Part shown: in pieces, positions 32,711 through 35,268 of the stretch
How the letters are laid out: the number at the start of each line of letters is the position of its first letter
Position numbering within the stretch: the first letter of the stretch is position 1
DNA from: Acidimicrobiia bacterium
GTDB lineage: Bacteria > Actinomycetota > Acidimicrobiia > Acidimicrobiales > Aldehydirespiratoraceae
Direction: 5' to 3'
Length of the DNA: 35,268 bases
Assembly (NCBI GenBank): GCA_030432715.1
Contig: JAUIML010000007.1
Location: 1-35,268 of the forward strand
The notes under the pieces: generated by a model
The model's input: only the letters and a program-made list of their open reading frames with translations
Told to the model about the DNA's origin: nothing
The model's database searches: none
Made by a program: the position numbers and the translations under genes

Positions 32711-32716
32711 ACGGTA
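32711..32716 (-). promoter_or_regulatory. Leaderless -10 element of mshC
   Basis: TACCGT on the minus strand, six bases before GTG 32704, in the 17-base gap after the DsrE-like stop. It lets mshC be expressed without the sulfur genes. Confidence 0.5.
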
Positions 32717-32721
32717 GCGGT

Positions 32722-33234
32722 CTAGGTGAAGATGATCTGACCCCCGGCCGACATCTCGTAGAAGTCGCCGATCGTGATGATGTCGTCGACGTGCTCGACG
32801 AAGTCGTCGCGCTCGAGCTTGAAGAGGTCGACCGACGCAAGGCAGGCGTAGACGCCGGCCCCGGTGTCGGAGATCATCTCGATGAAGTCCGGGATCGACG
32901 GGATGTCGAGGGCCTCGATCTGATGCTCCATGTACTTGGTCATCAGCGCCGACACGCCCGGGAGACCGCCCGCCCAGGTCGGGATGTGGAGGCCGGGGTT
33001 GCCGACGGTCGACACCTTGATGTGGTCCTGGCGCTTCTTGTGAATCGCATCGAGCCCGAAGAACGTGAAGAACACGTTGGCGTCCATGCCTTCGGCCCGA
33101 GCCCCGTTCGCCATGATCAGCCCCGGGTAGATCTCCTCGAGCGAGGCCTTGGAGATCACGATCGAGACCTTCGTGATGGGCTCGTCGCCATCGCTCGAGG
33201 TCGCACTCCGGTTGAACTGTTCGGCCAGTGTCAT
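32722..33234 (-). CDS. DsrE-family sulfur-carrier protein (DsrE2-like)
   Basis: This 170-residue soluble protein of the DsrE/DsrF/DrsH-like fold has ITKVSIVISKASLEEIYPGL and NVFFTFFGLDAIHKK. Its only cysteine is C131, in GVYACLASVDLFKL, where DsrE-type proteins carry the persulfide. It probably takes sulfane sulfur from the upstream oxidoreductase and hands it to a partner (inference). An AAAGGGGCCC ribosome site supports ATG 33234; a GTG one codon earlier is possible. It lies 15 bases after the DsrC-like gene. Confidence 0.85.
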   Translation of the reverse strand: MTLAEQFNRSATSSDGDEPITKVSIVISKASLEEIYPGLIMANGARAEGMDANVFFTFFGLDAIHKKRQDHIKVSTVGNPGLHIPTWAGGLPGVSALMTKYMEHQIEALDIPSIPDFIEMISDTGAGVYACLASVDLFKLERDDFVEHVDDIITIGDFYEMSAGGQIIFT

Positions 33235-33249
33235 CACGGGCCCCTTTCT

Positions 33250-33576
33250 CTAGATGCAGCCCTTGGGCTTCGGGATGCCGGCGCAGCGAGCAGCCAGCTT
33301 GGCGGGGCCATCGGGGAAGAGCTGGTAGAGCTCCTTGACGCCGACGCTCACGTCGGCAGACTTCCCGAGCTTGCGCACCGTCGGGCCGGTGCCCTTCTCG
33401 AAGTACTCCTTGCGCATGAAGTTGAGGACCTCCCAGTGCTGGTCGGTGAGAGGGCCGGGTACGCCCCATTCCTCCGCGAGTTGGGGAACCATCTCGGGCG
33501 TCCACTGGTCCGGGTCGACGAAGAAGCCCTCGTCGTTCAGTTGCACATCGACTCCGGCGAGTCTTGCGATGGTCAT
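33250..33576 (-). CDS. DsrC/TusE-family sulfur-relay protein
   Basis: This 108-residue DsrC-fold protein has the family pattern of GFFVDPDQWTPEM, WEVLNFMRKEYFEKGTGPTVR and LYQLFPDGPAKLAARCAG, then IPKPKGCI. The penultimate C107 is the CysA of the family on the flexible arm. Its second cysteine C98 is eight residues before C107, whereas sulfite-reductase-linked DsrC has ten between (from memory). TusE proteins keep only the last cysteine. The protein therefore probably carries persulfide or trisulfide but differs from both classes. Sits between the SQR-like and DsrE-like genes. Confidence 0.9.
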   Translation of the reverse strand: MTIARLAGVDVQLNDEGFFVDPDQWTPEMVPQLAEEWGVPGPLTDQHWEVLNFMRKEYFEKGTGPTVRKLGKSADVSVGVKELYQLFPDGPAKLAARCAGIPKPKGCI

Positions 33577-33609
33577 CGTGGTGTCTCTCTTTCGTTCGTG
33601 GCCACGTGT

Positions 33610-34857
33610 TCAGTTGTCGACGGTCGCTTTCCCGCGCTCGGGCATGTCCGCGCCGATCCCGGGGATGTCGCGGCCGGGCAGCAGCCCGTGCCAGTAGAAG
33701 GACTGGAACATGAGCTTGCCGAGATGGTTGATGCGGGATTCCTTGAGGAGCGGGAGACCGAAGCGGCTCGGATAGTGCCCGGGCAGGGGCTCGGTCTCGT
33801 AGTTGAAGTCGATGAGCAGCGCCTTCGAGAACCCGGTCTCGATGAAGCAGTTGGCGTGCCCGTCGTAGCTCGCCTCGAGCGGCTTGCCGTCGAGGAACGA
33901 TGCGATGTTGTCGACGAGGACCTCCCCCTCGAAGTGGGTGACCGACCCCGCCTTCGAGGTCGGGACGTCGGCCGCGTCGCCCAGCACGAAGATGTTGGGG
34001 CGGACCATCGACTGCATGGTGGCGTTGTCGGTGGGAACGAAGCCCAGTTCGTCACCGAGGTCGCCGGATTCGGCGACGTACGGGGCACCGCCGTGGAGCG
34101 GCACGATCACCGCGAGGTCGAAGGGCACCTCGGTGCCGTCGTAACCGACGAGCGCCTTGTTCTCGTTGTCGATCTCGCCGGTGTTGAACTCGGTGACGAC
34201 CTCGATGTGCTTGTCCTCCAGGAGCGACCCGAGTGCGTTGGACGCGACGGGCTTGGTGAACGCGCCGTCGAGCGGCGTGACGTAGGTGATCGTGATCGCG
34301 TCGCGCACACCCCGCTCGGTGAAGTACCAGTCGGCGAGGAAGGCGAACTCGAGCGGTGCGACCGGGCACTTGATCGGCATGTCGACGACGTTGACGACCA
34401 ACCGTCCCTCGGTGAAGTTCTCGAGCGCGTCGTGCAGCGCCGTGGCCCCGTCCATGTCGTAGAAGGTGAAGACCGAGTCCATCCACGCGTCGCCGAGCAG
34501 ACCGTCGGTCTCGTCGGGTTGCAGCACCGCACCGGTGGCGACGAGCAGGACGTCGTACTCGAGTGTGGCCCCGTCGCCGAGTTCGACCCGGTTGGCGTCG
34601 ACGTCGACCCGGGCCACCCGGTTCAGGTGGAAGGTGATCCCGTCGTGGAGTTGAGCGCCGCGGGACCGGACGATCTCGTCGGGGGCGGCCAGACCGAAGG
34701 GCACGAAGAGGAGACCCGGCTGGTACACGTGGTCGTCGTCTTCGTCGACGATGTCGATCGCCAGCTCCCACGGCGGGAACTGCTTGCGCAGCCGGTTCGC
34801 GGCAAGCGTGCCGCCGGTGCCGGCGCCGAGTATGACGAGCCGCTTCGGATCACTCAC
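33610..34857 (-). CDS. SQR-like FAD-dependent oxidoreductase
   Basis: This 415-residue flavoprotein of the sulfide:quinone oxidoreductase group has the FAD motif GAGTGG (11-16), TGAVLQP, IKCPVAPLEFAFL with C164, the second dinucleotide region VLGDAADVPTSKAG, and NCFIETG with C337. C164 and C337 are the only cysteines, at the places of the paired redox cysteines that form polysulfide in SQR (C160/C356 in A. ferrooxidans, from memory). It likely oxidises sulfide at the membrane, passing sulfane sulfur to the DsrC/DsrE carriers and electrons to quinone. It starts with GTG behind AGAGGGAGA. Related FCSD-type enzymes are an alternative. Confidence 0.85.
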   Translation of the reverse strand: MSDPKRLVILGAGTGGTLAANRLRKQFPPWELAIDIVDEDDDHVYQPGLLFVPFGLAAPDEIVRSRGAQLHDGITFHLNRVARVDVDANRVELGDGATLEYDVLLVATGAVLQPDETDGLLGDAWMDSVFTFYDMDGATALHDALENFTEGRLVVNVVDMPIKCPVAPLEFAFLADWYFTERGVRDAITITYVTPLDGAFTKPVASNALGSLLEDKHIEVVTEFNTGEIDNENKALVGYDGTEVPFDLAVIVPLHGGAPYVAESGDLGDELGFVPTDNATMQSMVRPNIFVLGDAADVPTSKAGSVTHFEGEVLVDNIASFLDGKPLEASYDGHANCFIETGFSKALLIDFNYETEPLPGHYPSRFGLPLLKESRINHLGKLMFQSFYWHGLLPGRDIPGIGADMPERGKATVDN

Positions 34858-34951
34858 GGGTGTCTCCCTCTGTTCACCTCCGTGAGCATCGGCCTTGGCG
34901 GGCCCGGCGACAAAGGCCCTTGGTCCCGTCCTGACGCGCGTCTCGGTTGCG

Positions 34952-34957
34952 TACTCT
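34952..34957 (+). promoter_or_regulatory. Leaderless -10 element of the DsbA-fold gene
   Basis: TACTCT, seven bases before ATG 34965, with no Shine-Dalgarno sequence. It lies in the 107-base gap to the divergent SQR-like gene; nothing else is clear there. Confidence 0.55.
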
Positions 34958-34964
34958 GACGTCC

Positions 34965-35268
34965 ATGTCCCGCCGCATCGAGGTCTTCGCCGACATCACC
35001 TGCCCGTTCACCCATGTCGGGCTCAAACGGGTGGTGGCCCTCCTCGACGAACTCGGGGCCGAAGTCGACCTCGTGGTCCGGGCCTGGCCGCTCGAGTGGG
35101 TCAACGGCGAGATGTTCACTGCCGACGCGATCGTGATGAAGATCGGTGTACTGCGTGATCAGTTGGGCATCGAGGACTTCGTCGGCTTCGATCCCGATCA
35201 GTGGCCCGCCACTTCGATCCCCGCGCTGAATCTGTGCGCTGCGGCGTACCGGCAGGGTCCGGCCGTGG
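34965..35268 (+). CDS. DsbA-fold oxidoreductase, 5' part (3' end outside window)
   Basis: 101 codons are present, open to the window edge. The N-terminus RIEVFADITCPFTHVGLKRV is the thioredoxin-like start of DsbA/FrnE/2-hydroxychromene-2-carboxylate isomerase proteins. The motif is C13-P-F-T16, so the usual second cysteine of CxxC is replaced by threonine, as in isomerase or thiol-transferase members. WPLEWVNGEMF and the start of a helical insert follow. Divergent from the SQR cluster by 107 bases, so shared regulation is possible. A mycothiol-dependent reaction is an attractive guess only. Confidence 0.75.
   Translation, partial: MSRRIEVFADITCPFTHVGLKRVVALLDELGAEVDLVVRAWPLEWVNGEMFTADAIVMKIGVLRDQLGIEDFVGFDPDQWPATSIPALNLCAAAYRQGPAV

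Noticed and set aside
32722-34857. Dissimilatory Dsr sulfur oxidation or sulfate reduction locus
   Set aside because: No dsrAB, dsrMKJOP, tusA or hdr genes are present; only the SQR-like, DsrC-like and DsrE-like genes are seen.

Overview
The window looks like core chromosome of a high-GC actinobacterium, most likely of the class Acidimicrobiia (Ilumatobacter-like). The reasons are a mycothiol ligase gene (mshC), the actinobacterial families DUF3499 and DUF3152, a Ser/Thr-linker lipoprotein style, a possible LAxTG sorting signal, and many starts that lack a ribosome binding site but carry a TAC-N-N-T hexamer 6-10 bases upstream (leaderless genes). I see no tRNA, rRNA, CRISPR array, insertion sequence, phage gene or origin. 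Base composition looks even throughout and no gene-free stretch exceeds about 220 bases.

Layout. 1-4459: 3' part of aspartate kinase, then a stand-alone adenylation enzyme divergent from a dehydrogenase/serine-hydrolase pair. 4469-7584: a membrane protein, a limonene-epoxide-hydrolase-like enzyme coupled to a His-rich membrane protein, and a VOC protein. 7618-12787: an amidohydrolase and a GH3 beta-glucosidase on either side of a palindromic operator, then a double-hotdog thioesterase. 12831-14238: a cell-wall-anchored-type protein and MsrA. 14317-18550: an SDR, a DUF3152 lipoprotein, a dimeric-barrel protein, a thiolase and a PH-domain protein. 18712-23684: a two-TM protein, a metallo-beta-lactamase hydrolase, a CAP protein, a small zinc ribbon, cyclophilin, 3-hydroxybutyryl-CoA dehydrogenase and an MFS transporter. 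23737-29093: a coupled trio (HAD, DUF3291, mini-peptidase), DUF3499, DUF983, a secreted beta-propeller, an Lrp regulator and an EamA transporter. 29042-35268: a serine hydrolase, cysS, mshC, DsrE-like, DsrC-like, SQR-like oxidoreductase, and the start of a divergent DsbA-fold gene.

The most distinctive block is 30136-34857. It is a head-to-tail run of flavoprotein SQR, DsrC-like and DsrE-like sulfur carriers, followed at once by mycothiol cysteine ligase and cysteinyl-tRNA synthetase. It joins sulfide/persulfide handling to low-molecular-weight thiol synthesis and cysteine use, with a DsbA-fold gene reading away on the other side. No dsrAB, tusA, rhodanese or hdr genes are visible, so this is not a classical dissimilatory Dsr locus. 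The rest is housekeeping and acyl-CoA/carbon catabolism (thiolase, SDRs, HBD, thioesterase, amidohydrolase, GH3). Family assignments come from motifs read by eye. No database search was possible.
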